Positions 10,034 through 23,174 of a stretch of 59,653 bases of DNA are shown here, piece by piece. The position numbers were made by a program, and so were the translations under genes. Under the pieces are notes generated by a model that was not told the DNA's origin, searched no databases, and saw only the letters and a list, made by a program, of their open reading frames with translations. The number at the start of each line of letters is the position of its first letter. Position 1 is the first letter of the stretch. The stretch is from Brachionus rotundiformis (Eukaryota > Rotifera > Eurotatoria > Ploima > Brachionidae). Where the stretch lies: assembly GCA_016802295.1 (NCBI GenBank), contig JAESIW010000020.1, forward strand, positions 6,293,227 through 6,352,879, written 5' to 3'.

Positions 10034-13000
10034 TTAATGTTAGGTTTTTTTTAAGGTCATTGATATTTACAATTACATTTTTTTCCTAAATAGAAATTTG
10101 TATTGAAAAATACCAAAAAAGGTATAGATTATATACTTAAAAATACCATTTATATATTCATTTTAACTTAAATGCCATTATGTTGAAAAAAAACAAAAAA
10201 AAAGTTAAATAAAGAAATATAGTTAATTATAACTTATAATTATGATAATAGTAAAATGAAAAAGTCTGAGCAAAAATTTTAATTAAAGTTTAGTTTCTGT
10301 CCGGTAAACGGTCACGGTTTTGGACACCAATACCATATGGAATTATCACGTTTTTGACAATAATTTAGCCATATACTTAAACAAAGTTTAATTTTGATTT
10401 TTTTTTTGGCTCAAAAATAAATAAAAAATCAATAGCGAATAAACCACGAATTATTTAGAAGTATAATAATGACTTAATCTATTAATTAAATAGAAAAGTT
10501 AATTTTAATTTGGAATTTTTATTAAGCTAAAATAATTTTAAATTAATTCAGTATAGTCTTAAGAAGTTTGATAATAATCAGTTTTTCTTAAATCTATTTG
10601 ATAAAAAAATATCTTCGATCAGACGATATCTTGAAATTTTGTTTTATAGCATTACGTTTCATGATCTAAGCAAATCATCTAAAATCTTAATCTGATCGAG
10701 TTTATTAAAAAAATATCTAATCCCATTTAAATTATTTATTCTGGAATTCTGGAGTCTGAAATTGATATCAATCTACCATGCTAATGCATTTAAGTGAATA
10801 CAACAGACATACGGGGAAAAATTATCTAATTTAATTTACTTTTGAAATAAAATTTTGGTGTTTTTGTGAAAATTATTTTTTAATTAATTATAACCGGAAA
10901 CTTGAAAATTAAAATAATATTAGATAATTAGAAAGGCAAATGTTTTTTTTTAAATTAAATTTTAATAAAATTAATTTTTTAATTAAAATAGAAACCATAA
11001 TATTCGAATCAAGGCTCTTAAATTAAATTACATTTAATTAATCAAAATTTACTCTTCTGGCATAGATCTATTTAATTATTTATTTTATTAATCTAAATGA
11101 TTTACAAGCTACTTCCTGACACAAGGTTTTCGACGTGTAATGCCATTTGGTAATTTTGACATTTTTTGAACCAGAAATAGTAAAGATTGTCATGTTTCCA
11201 GGTAATAAAATTTAATATTAATGGAAAGTATAAGTATTCAGTCGGTCTGATAACAGCAAAAGTCCTTAATAATTTCCTTTTTCTTTTTTTTAAATTTATT
11301 ATTAAATAAATTAGAGCATTATATATCTTGAAAAATTGTAATGAAATTTTTTTTTGGAATTTTGGTATTCTTTTAATTAATTTAATGGCTAGTCAAGTAA
11401 TTATCGATTAAATGGTCTTGAACTTATTCATTGATAAAAAAAATTACATTTTGTTATTTTTACGTGTTAAATAAATCATTTAAAAACAAAAAGTTAGTTT
11501 TTTCAATATAATTTTATTCAGAAAAATTGAATTTTTTTATTTTTTTAAATAATTAAATCAAAAAGTGATAGAAAATTTTGTTTCAAATTTTTTTTGCTAA
11601 AGCTTTTAAATTCATTTTAGGAAAGAACTTTCTTGTCCCTTTGTTTATAAGCCACATTTAAGTGTATAAACTAATCAAATTATACACTCAAGAGCTTTTA
11701 AAATAATTAAATACAATTTAAGTTCTTTTAAGTTAAATCTTTTAGCTCAAAAATACTTAAAATTAAAAATTTCGATTGATTTACACAGCTTAAATGCTTA
11801 AAATAATTAAATAATTTTTCAAAAAGTAAATTGTATTCAGCTAAAGAGTTTAATTTCTGAAATATTCGAAGAATGGTAAAACTGGTTGGTAAGATAATTA
11901 TTTATTTTGTTTCACTTAATTTTTAAGTTTAATTGTTCAAGACTTTTTTAAAGCCCATATTTAACAAAATGTTGATCTGAAGAGATTAAAACCTGTCAAT
12001 GACAAGTGAAAAATTATCCCAAAAAAATATAGAATGATAATTATAAAGCTATTTGATATTTAGAATATTCAAATAGGTTTTTCCTACTAGACTATGCCTT
12101 GAACAAAATGTAACCAAGTCGGGATTTGGAAATTAATGTTCAATTTCTAACTTTAAGCTTAAAAAACATGATTGATAATTAAATAAGACAATTTGATCCA
12201 ATCGAAGCGTTATTGTTCATTTTAATTAATGCATTACTTGAAGCATTTGTCACTATTTAAAGATAATAATAATTTTTATTTAGAATTATTTTAGGAAAAT
12301 CATGCATTTGTTTGTAAAATGTTTTTAACCATAATTTTATGTTATTTGATAGTGAATTAAAAGTTACATAAATTATTAATTATCTCTAATGCAAAATTTT
12401 AGATAAAAATAAATATTATTTAGTCTCATTTAATAAAAAAAAAATTTGACAAATATTTATCTAATTTAGATTTAGGAATACAGTTTTTCTAGTTTAAATA
12501 ATTTCCGACATTGCCAGTCATCTATTTAGCCATTTTTGTGACTGATTTTAATTACCATGACTCTAATTTACACTTGTTTAGACATCTTATTATTTTTTTT
12601 CAAACTAATTCATATCGATTATTTAAAAAAAATATGTTGAACCAATAAATCAAATGTTCATAATAAAAATATGTCTGTAAGCTTTTTAACTAGATAAAAA
12701 TATAATACTCTTCTCAGTTCAATACGAGGACTTATTTCTAAAAAAGTCGAATTAAAAAAATAAAAAAAATTTAAATTTTAGTATAGATAAATCTTCCTTA
12801 TTTTAAGAAAATTAAACTACAAAGCCTTTTCAAAAATGAACGCTGATCTAAATGGAATATAAGCTCTTATTTTTACCAAATCAGCTAACCTAAAATTAAA
12901 TATATCTTTCATACTATTAGAAAAGATGATAAAGATAGATTAATTTTTGCGCCCATAAGAGATTAATAAAATAATTGACTTAGTCAAAAATGGGGAAAAA

Positions 13001-16000
13001 TAAAAATTAAATTAGCTCTTTTTTTTAATTTAATATATTTGCTAGTTAGACTCTTTAATTTAGGTTTAAATTAAAGGAAGAAGAAGAGTGCCTGACTTAG
13101 TTCGAATTTCACCCTAAATGGAATTTTCATTAAATCGGTCCTAATAATTATTAAAAATTGTTTATTTAAATAGCTCGTTCGCTTAATAATCAAATATTTT
13201 GTGCCTTTAATTGACTTTAATAGTATTGATTTTAATCTAGCTAATGCCAAGTATGTAATAGTATACAGTACATATTTATTTAGTTATTAGGCACTAATTC
13301 ATTTGGGAGATTTGAAATTTCGTTTCTGTGACTACTAGTTGGCAAATAAAACGAAAAAGCCTTAAGTCATTTTATTTCTATTTTATCAAGCAAATATTTT
13401 TTTTTATTATTTAGCAAAATTTAATTTAAAATAAAATAATTTTTTTTCATATACTAAATAAATAGAGTTGATTTATACGAATTATTTATTTTAAGTTTAA
13501 GAGAAATTTGAAATTAATATATCAAATTTAAAATTTTTAATTTGTTTCTTATTTTATCAAAAGAGCTTTCTTTAATGGATAAAAATAATTTTTTCTTCAA
13601 GTCTGAAAAAAGATTGTAAAACTCTTGATTTTCTTTAATTACACTTAATTGTTATATTCATTATTTAAAGTCAATTAAAAATAGCGTCTATTTACCACTT
13701 TAGGGCATAATTAAAAGCCTTAGCTTTTATTACCATGGTCTTTATCAGTCAGCGTTTGTTTTGATTTTTTAACTTGGCAATAATTTTACTTTTTATTAAT
13801 GAAATTAATTTTATTAATATCATATCCGGAGTTTTTTCCCAAAATTGATTTAGTCTTTTTAAAATGCTTATAAAATAAAATTAATTCTTAGATTCAGGTG
13901 ACATGTCTGTATATAATCAATTATTCTAAAAATATAACGACCAATTTTTTGTTTTTTAGACCTTTCCAATGCCTAAATACATAAATTTATTTAGTTTTTT
14001 AAACTCTTTTATATTGGCAAAAAATGGTTCTTCTTTAATACCTTCAACTAGATTAAACCAGTTTGTTTATTTATGAATTGAATTAGTTTAAAAGTAAGGA
14101 AAAAAACAAGATTTTTTTGTGAGAAATTATAAACAAAGAACCTAACTATTTCGATTATCAGTTAGTTGTTTAATAGTTCTGTCATTTTCATTTTATTTCT
14201 TCTTATTCTCATAAGTCACAATTATTAATTAAATTAACAAAATAAAATCATTTAAATCTATTTACAATAGAAATAGATTTCTTGGGGTGACAATAAAAAT
14301 CAGAAATTAAAAATAAATTTTCAATAAAGATTCAGAAGCGAATTTGATTTTGTTATAAAAATTTCCGCTTTTAACTAATCTTTTCTTTAAGTCATTGAGT
14401 TTAATTTTAATAAAAACAGACCGATTAGGCCAATGGATTATGGCAAATTTCTAAAGCTATTGTGCCATAAATTCAGACAGTTATTGGAAAAAAAATTATG
14501 CTTATGATAATAGAAATGATTAATAATAGGTTGAATATAGTTAACAAAAATAATTTTCTCAAGAGACCTTTTAAATCTACTTTATCTGATGATAGAAATT
14601 TCTTTCCAAATAGACGATCAAGACTTTATTTGCTTCTAATTAAAAAAATATTATTTTTTCTGCTAAATTAGAATAGTTTACTTTGAAATAATATAATAAA
14701 TAATTAAAGATTTTTGTTTAATACAGAAGTCGATAGCCAATTTATTTGAATTTGTGGAGAATTTTAGAAAAATTGGTATACTAAAACCTATAGGATGTTT
14801 TTTTAGCAAGGGTTTTTTATTTAAGGTAAATAGAAAATCGGCTAATGTGGGTTTTTAAATTGTTTTTTATTTATTTCAATTTACGCATTTTGATATATCA
14901 ATTATTAATAGTTAATCCTTAGAAGAGGCTTTAAAAATCTGAATTCGTTTATTTTTCTTAAGGAACGATATAAGGAATTATTTTTCCCACTAAACTTGTC
15001 ACGAATTATAATTTCAGTATTAATTAGTAAATAAATTTTTTATTTAATCTTTATCTTAAGAACATTTATGACATACTTGGAATAACTTATATAAAAGAGT
15101 TCAGTTTAGCTTCTTTTTTTTAAATTTTTAAAATAATTCTAACACAATAAGGTCATGTAAAGCATTTAATTAAAATTTTGATGCATAATTTAAGTTGATT
15201 GATGTGACTATTTTTCATTATTAGAATTTTTTTTTAATTAAAAATAATTATGTATTAGCAAGAATCGGTTCTTCGAAATCAACAAAAATAGCTTTTAATG
15301 ATTTTAATAAATGTTGAATTTATCTTTCGGCATTTTAAAACTCTTTATTCCAAATATCTTTATTAATATCCTTTTGACTGCATTGGAAAAACTTGGTTAG
15401 ACATTACTTTTTTAGTTGAGTATTTGAGTAAAATAAGAAAAATTAATCATTCTATTTTTATTTCTGGATATTTAAAAATTTTTGTAGCATATTTTGTCAA
15501 ATAGTTCAAGAAAATTCCTTATTTTTAATTTTGAATAAAAATTTTTAATCAAATGTGATTATTTTCTTTTAGACTTTTAACTAATGATGAACGGGGAAAC
15601 AAAATCAGTGGGTTAGGAAAAATTAATAGGTGTTTAGCTGCATGAAGTTTAAAGACTTTTAATGAAAATTTAATTTGGGAATAAGCTTTTTTGAAAAACA
15701 ACAGATGATCTTAAGCCAATTTGAGCACACTCTTTTACTAAATTACTCATTGACGACAATGATTCATTCCGATTCTCAACTAGATCGGAGGGTATAAAAA
15801 ACAATTATTTCATAATTTGCCATATTCCAAGCCAGGAAGCCAGATAGGAGAATTTAATTGATATTAGTTGACTCAATAGTGCTTCGATCATCTTCCCATA
15901 CTTGAGATAATTGACTATGCCTATAATTTAGTAGATAGATTGTGTCATAAAGGCATTCAAGCAACTATTAAATGCTTTTGGGATCCTTTAAAACTCTTTA

Positions 16001-19000
16001 TTCAGGTAATACAATTTTCCTAAATTTAAAAAAATCAATCATTTGTTTCGATTAATTTCGGATGACGCAAATTTTGTTAAATATTTAATTTTGATTGATC
16101 GCTTTAGGCCAAAATATAAAATTAAATATAAATTTGTTTCATTCATAAAGTAGATTTTAAACAGGTGTATCTTTTTTTTTTTTTAATTTTAAATATTTAT
16201 AGTTTGAAAATTGAGAGTATCCATGGTGCTTGTTTTTGTTTGCCAATCATTCGATACAAACTCTCAGGCAAAAAATATTAAATTATCGATTTTTCCGGGC
16301 TCTGAGCTTGTTTGTTAAATTAATTTTCTCCAATATGTAATTATAATTTCGAAGGAAATTTAATTTTAGATAGAAAAACTGTCTACGACCAAATCAGGTA
16401 TCAGAATTGGCTAAGCACTTCAAACACCCAAGTCCCAAAACCTAATTTTTTGCAAATCGATGTTCATTATAATTAGTTCTAGGCTTTTTAAATATATAAT
16501 TAGAAGATAAATATTTGAATTAAATACTAAGATTTAATAAAATTTAATTAGAAACAAAATTATTATTATTGTTATTTTTGTGAGTGGAATCTCATGACAA
16601 CAATAACAACACCACTATAAAAAAATATTTTATAAATTGTTTCCTTTTTTGTAATTACGTAAATTGTAATATTTAATTATTAAAAAATAAATAATTAAAT
16701 TCTGTTTATTAGATTTTTTCTGGATGTTTACAAACTAAGAGAGAGAACATATGTTGACACTTTGGATAAAGTGCTAAAAGGCAACACATTTGTAGGCTTA
16801 TGTAGCTGGATGCCGCATCTTTCTTCGGCTGATTTATACAAGAATTATGCAATTGATGATGTACAAGAGTGTTGATTATACTAAATGTATTGAGGGAGTT
16901 CGCTTAGAACAAATATTATCCCAAATATTCCCCAAGCGCTAAATGCTTTTCAGAAAAGTCTAAATACCAAATTTGTTCCAAGTCCTTAGACCACTTTTCT
17001 AATAGAATTGTCAGTTCTCATAAAATAGACAATTAAATCTAGAACAGTTTCGGGAATAATGATAAGAACACTCTGAATATTAATAAGATTTATTGCGCAT
17101 TTAAATTTAAAAAAAGATAAATTAAAATAATTAAAGTGTGCTCAATGGGTTTTTTTCTAAATTGACTAGCAAGCAAGAATATGATTTAAGAGCTGAGAGT
17201 TGGCTTTAGATTTACTTTGGAAATGATTTAATTGAATTTTATTCAAATTAAGAATTAAGTTTGGCTGCTTTGGCAATTGTATGTGATTTTGAATGATTAA
17301 AGCTCTATCGAGTATGATTAGAGTACTAATTAACTTGTTTGCTTTGCGAAGAGTCCTGGTTAGTTAGATAGCTAATCAATAGGGAAAATAATTTTCCAAA
17401 AAAAATCTACATAATAAATATTTTGAAATAATAGATAAATAAACATGGAAAATAGAGAGCAAACAAGAAGAAAAAATTGAAATGAATTTCAATTTACATA
17501 TTGACTTAGTTGGGATTAATTATAATTTGAAATTTTATTTTTATTGTTAGCTTCTTGTGTATATTTCCAATTTACTTCCTTTTCATTAAGTATTAATCAT
17601 AAAATATTAAGCCATAGACTAACATCTTTATATTTTCAAACTAACCTAAAACTGAATAAATATTTTACTTTATTTTGCGCATTTTGGCTAGCTATCTATA
17701 CGTGATAAATCCATGTTGTTCAATTTGGTAAATTTGTACTTGGTTTTCGATCGATTAATTCAATTAATTAAAACAAAATAAAGATATAAATAGTTTTAAA
17801 TGGGTTTAATTTTATTTTAAAATAAACGCTTTTTTTGTTCAAGTCTATGTAAAAATAAAGATTTTATTTTGAGCTTAAAAGCAAAAATAGATCATCTGGG
17901 TCTAATCAAGTTGCTGCTAAGAAAAAATTTAAACTAGATAAACAAAGAATTAAGTTTTTGGTTTTGGAAATGCTTTACAGAAAGAAATTTGAAAAGAAAG
18001 GTCGAAAATGTAGCAAATTTTTTAAATAAATCAATCAAATAGATTTTCAATCAATACATAATTTATTTTATCTTTTTTTTTTATTCAATTTTGTTTATTT
18101 GTTTAGAGTAAATTAACAGAATTTAATAAAAAATAAACTCAAATGCCAATTTATTTACCTATTAATAGTTGTCGAATCTATTCAAAATTAAAAAGTATAA
18201 TTTGAAAAATCTTGTTTTAATTTTGTCTTGTTTTAGTTTAAAAAAATTTAATAATTTTAAAGTTTTTCGTTAAAAAAAATGTTGTTAATTTTTTATTATA
18301 TCATAAAAAGATTTAAGATTTTTTTATAAGTCTAGTGAACCAATTTTCAAATTCTTTACTTAAGCATATTTTATTACACAAGTCACATTTTTTATGCTGA
18401 CTTAGACCCAGAATTCCAAGTCTATAATTAAATTTAAAGCTTAGTTAAGTCATATTTTTTACTATTAAATTTCAAATAAAGATCTTTTATGAATATTTTA
18501 TTAATTTTGCGATATAAAAAAACAAGAAAAAATCATACATTCATGTCTATTTAACTAATTGTAAGAAAAAAAAATTTAGTGAGTATTCCGTAATTTATTT
18601 CGTGTATCGATTTTTGAATTATACTACCTTTTCCTGTAGATATTTCCTAATGAGCCGTAGTTTATCTAATAATAAAATTGTCATCTGCCGTTGCAGCTAT
18701 TATAAAAAACAAAGACTCTTGGACTTTATTTAATTATCTCTTGATACTATTCTCTAGATAGAATCATGTTAATCATAATTTCGATTTTAATCATTTATCA
18801 TGTCATATGAGATTTTATTTATTTTATTTGATTAAATTCGAAAACATAAGTTTCTGTATAATTTTTTTAATTAAAAAATAAAATTAGAAAAAGAACTTTT
18901 TTTAAATCAACATCTTTTCGATTAATTGATTTCGGTAGAACTAGTAATATAAACAGTATATTCGCTTTTAATTATATTTATTACGGATGATCAGTAGTTT

Positions 19001-20404
19001 TAACAAATTATATATTTTTTATTTTTGTGGGTTTTTTATTCAGGCAAAACGTTTATGACAAATTGATAATTACAGAATTTTTAAAGTAATTGAAGCTAAA
19101 TATGTTTAATCGAAATAGTAAGATTTTTATTTGTTCTTTTATAATGATTTATAAATCTAATTGTTAATTTTCAAGATAAATTTTAATTATTTAAAATTTT
19201 TCAAAAAACTGAATTAAATGTATCAAATAAATTAATAAAGATTAGTTTAATTTTTTAAGAGAATTAAATGGTGTATTTATTTTTAATTTCATTTCTTTTT
19301 TTACCAGTAAATTTAAATTACTTAATTAAAAAGCATGTACATTGTATCTAATTTAAAATATTAATGGCATATTAGTGACATTTGATATGCCAAAATACAA
19401 GTTCTAATCTAAAAATTAAATTCTGGACACAAGAGTAACAATCTTACATATTAAGTTACTTGATTATTAAACATTAATCAAAAATCTAGTATTAATTAGC
19501 ACTTTTTAATAACAAGCATCAACAGTACTCATTTAAATTTTAATATGCTTCAAGTTAAAAACTAAATTTTCTAGTAAAAATTATTAAACCATGTGAGTTA
19601 AGTAATTTTAGTCTTTTCTAATCAAATTATTTTTTAGCACATCTAATAAACCTAAATTAATCTTATTTAAATAAATTGGTGATTCAGATTGAGTAAAATG
19701 CATGTTTGCCAAGCTACAGTTTGAGCCCTTGAGTAAGTTATTACTTACTCTGCTAAATTTAGCAAAGTCTTATTTTCCAAAGTAGATCAAGCTGTAGCAA
19801 TGAGGATTTTTACTAAGAAAATTTTAATTATATTTTATATAAAATTATTTTTTTTAATTAAATCTATTCATCAAAATATTTATCTCCGTGTACCAGCATA
19901 CTTAAGATGTAAATTGTAAATTTAGTGGAACAAAAAAAGTAGCTATTTTCGAACCATTAAATAGTTTATTTATTAAATAAAGTCTTTAACTTATTTATTT
20001 TGACATGTTATTAAAATTAATTGTAAGTTTTTGATGATAAAAATGACAAACTGATGAGTATTTTTAGAAATTTGGCTTTTATTAAAAATAATTAATCTCG
20101 AATTAGAAAAAAACTAGCATAGCCTGGGCTTGCTGTGAGGCTTTACCAAAACACAATTTTGACTTGTTTTAATCAGATTAATTGCGATCAAAATTTGGAA
20201 AATCACGAAGGGAAATTTTTACCTAACAAAAAAACAAACACTATTTAATAATCATGACTTTTAATCAATAATTATATTTTAGAAATGAAAATTTTAAATT
20301 AAAAATTATTAAAAAAAATGTATAGCAATTAGAGCTAATTAAATTTAAATGATTAGTCGAGTTAACTAATAAGAATAAGAGTTTTGAAAGCAAAAAAATT
20401 AATA
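10034..20404. other. 10-kb gene-poor A+T-rich region
   Basis: I found no open frame with coding-like composition, tRNA or recognisable transposon over this stretch on either strand. It is dominated by A/T runs, TTTAATTAA-like words and short simple repeats. Slightly G+C-richer islands occur near 11110-11200, 15760-15900, 16390-16450 and 16730-17000. They have stops in all frames and no similarity I can name; they may be dead element fragments or regulatory DNA. Confidence 0.35.
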
Positions 20405-21028
20405 ATGGGCTGCGCGTCCTCAAACGAGCCTAAGGAGGCAAAAACAAACGGTTCGGCCAAGTCGCCTGGCGATAATGGCGAAGCAGCGCCGGAACCCGCT
20501 GCTCCCAAGCAAAACCCATACATGTCTTTGTCGCCCAAAGACGTGTTCAGTCTGAAGATGTCCTGGAAAGGCATACGCCGATGCCTTGAAGAGACTGGCA
20601 CCAGTGTTTTCACGCTTCTTTTCGACGCTCACCCCGACTATTTGACTCACTACGAAAAACTCAAAGACATACCCAAGGACCGACTCTACACGAGCACAGC
20701 TTTTTTGGATTATGTAAACAGTGTCATGGAAACTATGGACACTCATGTTACCGAATTGGATGATGCCGAAAAAACTCACCAAAACATCAAAAAATTCGGC
20801 ACCGACTTCAAAAAATTAGACATTGCCCAAACGATATTCACCGTAAGTTTTTCTTTCTTATCTTTTCAATAGATAAATTTAAACTAAAATTTAAAGGATC
20901 TTAGACAACCGATTTTGAAATCAATTGAGCAAACCCTAGGTGACCGATACACCGACCGCATGAGAAATATATATGAAATTTTTATTGACTATTACCTTAA
21001 AACAATGACCGAGGGCTACAATGCTTAA
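20405..21028 (+). CDS. Lipid-anchored neuroglobin/globin-X-like protein lacking haem-ligand histidines, 2 exons
   Basis: Exons 20405-20842 and 20897-21028 (54-bp phase-0 intron) give 189 residues. The start MGCASS fits N-myristoylation at Gly2 and palmitoylation at Cys3, as in globin X-type membrane globins. A disordered linker of about 40 residues follows, then a globin fold. SWKGIRRCLEETGTSVFTLL and HPDYLTHY align without gaps to the neuroglobin A-C helices, and STAFLDYVNSVM aligns to SPEFLDHIRKVM. In that alignment the distal E7 His is Tyr103, the proximal F8 His is Phe135 (FGTDF against LGRKH) and CD1 Phe is Tyr83. Loss of the proximal ligand predicts weak or no haem binding. An earlier in-frame TTG at 20384 was not used because ATG 20405 gives the acylation signal. 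The function is unknown; a membrane-bound non-haem globin is the inference. Confidence 0.82.
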
Positions 21029-22151
21029 GAGTTTTATTATTAATCTTTGGTTCCATTTTATTTTTTTATGTGGCTTTTTTTCAGTATTTTTGAATGAATG
21101 CAGCTTTTTTCTCAAAAATAAAATGTCTTTTTTTTGTAAATAAAAATTTTTTAAAGGTTGATCTAATTTAACAAAATAAATTTAAAGTTTATTGATTTTT
21201 TTGTCCTAATATAATAATTGATAGTTTGAAATAAATTACATAATTTAGTTTAAATTCAAGAAAGAAAGCAAGATTTTGTGTATATTTTTGTTGAATAGAT
21301 GGCTGCTGAATCCAAAAAAGTAGAAATTATGAATCAAATAGCAAATTCAAAATATAAGTTTTTATTCTTTTTGGAAAAATAAGCATTAACTTTTCAATTT
21401 TTTCCAATAAGAATAAGCCAAAAGTTATTTTACATGAATTTTTAAGCAGATATATTAAATTTTATTTTTAAGTTAATTTTAAAATAAAAAAATTTTCCTC
21501 AAAGCATCCATCTTAAAATAATTTTAAAGTGTGTTAAAATTAAATCAAATATTGTAAATTATTAAAATTGAATTACTTCTTTCACATAATTTATTAATAG
21601 AATCAAAATAATTGAAACTTTTGATGAAGCTACATAAAAATAATTTTGAAGAGAAAAATATATATTCAAATCAAAAATTAGATAAATAATTATTTACGAA
21701 AAGAAAATAGATCATTTTTAATATACGTTTAAAAATTGATGTGATTTTTTCTAAATCGGGAAAAATTCTGGATATCACATTTATCAAATCTGTGCCAAAA
21801 TTCCAAATAAAATTTAGGTTTCTTTTTTGAAAATAAAATAAAATTTCCATTAGAATTAAATTGTTGTAAAAAATATGAAATTTTAACTTAAAACGAGCTC
21901 TCAGTGTCCTAAAACTAATTAATTTAATTTTTGTTTTTTAAACAACAAAAACTTTTGCTTTAAATTTTGACACTATATTTCTGAGTGACTTAGCGTTGAC
22001 CCACAAAGCCGATTTGGCTTAATATTTGGGATGGACATCCTGTAGCTGATAATCAATTCAATATCTTTTGGTATTAGAATTAATATTTAATTTAACTTGA
22101 ATAGTAATAGTTTTAATGTAACACAATTTACTTGTTAAAAAATAAATGTTT
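21029..22151. other. Intergenic stretch, no gene seen
   Basis: A+T-rich with AATAAA-like polyadenylation words just after the globin gene (21117-21122). A 27-codon frame at about 21300 is not claimed as a gene. Confidence 0.35.
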
Positions 22152-22303
22152 CGAAGAGAGCAATTTACAAAAATTATTCTAAGAAAGAACTTTCTATTGA
22201 ACAGAGTTGTGGAAAACTGGAACCGGCTCCCTCCAGATGTACTATCAGCACAATCATAGATTGGATTTACAAAGAAATTAGATATTGTGAGTTTTTTAAG
22301 AAT
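22152..22303 (+). pseudogene. C-terminal remnant of a non-LTR retrotransposon ORF2
   Basis: The frame reads RREQFTKIILRKNFLLNRVV, then ENWNRLPPDVLSAQS, a stop, and IGFTKKLDIV. This is the usual end of CR1/RTE-like LINE polyproteins (consensus FF..RVV..WN.LP..VV.A.S...FK..LD). The upstream reverse transcriptase is absent, and a Penelope-like element begins directly after it, probably by insertion. Confidence 0.75.
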
Positions 22304-22870
22304 AAAAATTTGTTGCTTGTAAACAAAATAAATCAAAATCTAGGGTCAATTTTAATTCATAATTTTAAATTTGAATCAAAAAATGAAAAGTTTTTTTGTA
22401 AAAAGTGTTCTAATTTAAATTGTAAAATTTGTTGTTTCTTATTTGAATCTTATTATTTAAAATTTACTAATGTATATATACCTATTAAAAGTAACAGTGA
22501 TTGTAATTCAGTAGGTTGTGTTTATATAATTAAGTGTAAAAAATGTAATTTGTTTTATGTAGGTGAAACAAGTAAAAATTGTAAAACAAGAATTTATCAA
22601 CATTTGAATAACATTGCACGATTTAGAAAAAACATTGTAAAAAGTCTTGAAAATTTTGACTCTAACTCAGAGATAGCAAACCATTTTGGTAAAGTAGATC
22701 ATGATACACATGACTTTGTTTTTGTTATTTTCAAAAGTAATCTAATTGATGATTCAATTAGAAAATCAGTAGAGACTGAATTAATACATTTATTCAATTG
22801 TTTAAAAATTCCTTTAATTAACCAAAAAATACCTAATTATCAATCCATAAAAACATTATCTTTTTTGTAA
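22286..22870 (+). CDS. GIY-YIG endonuclease end of a Penelope-like retroelement (5'-truncated)
   Basis: The open frame starts without an ATG at about 22286 and ends at 22870. A Cys-rich linker (CKKCSNLNCKICC) precedes a GIY-YIG nuclease: GCVYIIKCKKCNLFYVGETS, then KTRIYQH with the conserved Arg, and the conserved Glu in SVETELIHLF. A Zn-type linker plus C-terminal GIY-YIG is the hallmark of endonuclease-bearing Penelope-like elements. Their reverse transcriptase, which should lie upstream, is missing here, so the copy is 5'-truncated. The frame itself has no stop, suggesting a fairly recent insertion. The element probably continues to about 23175, including the structured motif at 23072-23110. 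Confidence 0.85.
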   Translation, partial: CEFFKNKNLLLVNKINQNLGSILIHNFKFESKNEKFFCKKCSNLNCKICCFLFESYYLKFTNVYIPIKSNSDCNSVGCVYIIKCKKCNLFYVGETSKNCKTRIYQHLNNIARFRKNIVKSLENFDSNSEIANHFGKVDHDTHDFVFVIFKSNLIDDSIRKSVETELIHLFNCLKIPLINQKIPNYQSIKTLSFL

Positions 22871-23071
22871 ACAATTAAAATTAAATTAAATTAATAATCA
22901 ATGTTGTTTGTAAAGTTAAATTAATTTGGAAAAATATATTTGTAAATTTAATTTATTATTTTTTATTCTCTTTGAAATGAAAATAAAATTTATTTATTTA
23001 TAATTTATTTTGAAAAAATGTGGAAATATATTTGTATAAAAAAACTAAAAAATTGATTTTTTCTTTTAGAT

Positions 23072-23110
23072 TGTCCTGAAGAAGGCAAAATATTGCCGAA
23101 ACGCGTCGAC
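23072..23110 (+). ncRNA. Hammerhead-ribozyme-like motif in the Penelope-like element 3' region
   Basis: The segment contains CCTGAAGA, a short stem (AGGCAA...TTGCC) and GAAACGCGTCG. That is the order of the hammerhead core: CUGANGA, stem II, GAAA, then the cleavage side. Penelope-like elements are known to carry minimal hammerheads. One extra A lies between CUGANGA and the stem, so activity is uncertain. The same word may simply be the conserved terminal motif of the element. Confidence 0.4.
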
Positions 23111-23174
23111 AAAGACAATAATTTTGTATATATATTTAAAAATTTATATTTCTTAAATAAAAGTTTTTTGTAAA

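Noticed and set aside
21299..21382. 27-codon frame MAAESKKVEIMNQ downstream of the globin
   Set aside because: Too short, unrecognised and in low-complexity DNA.
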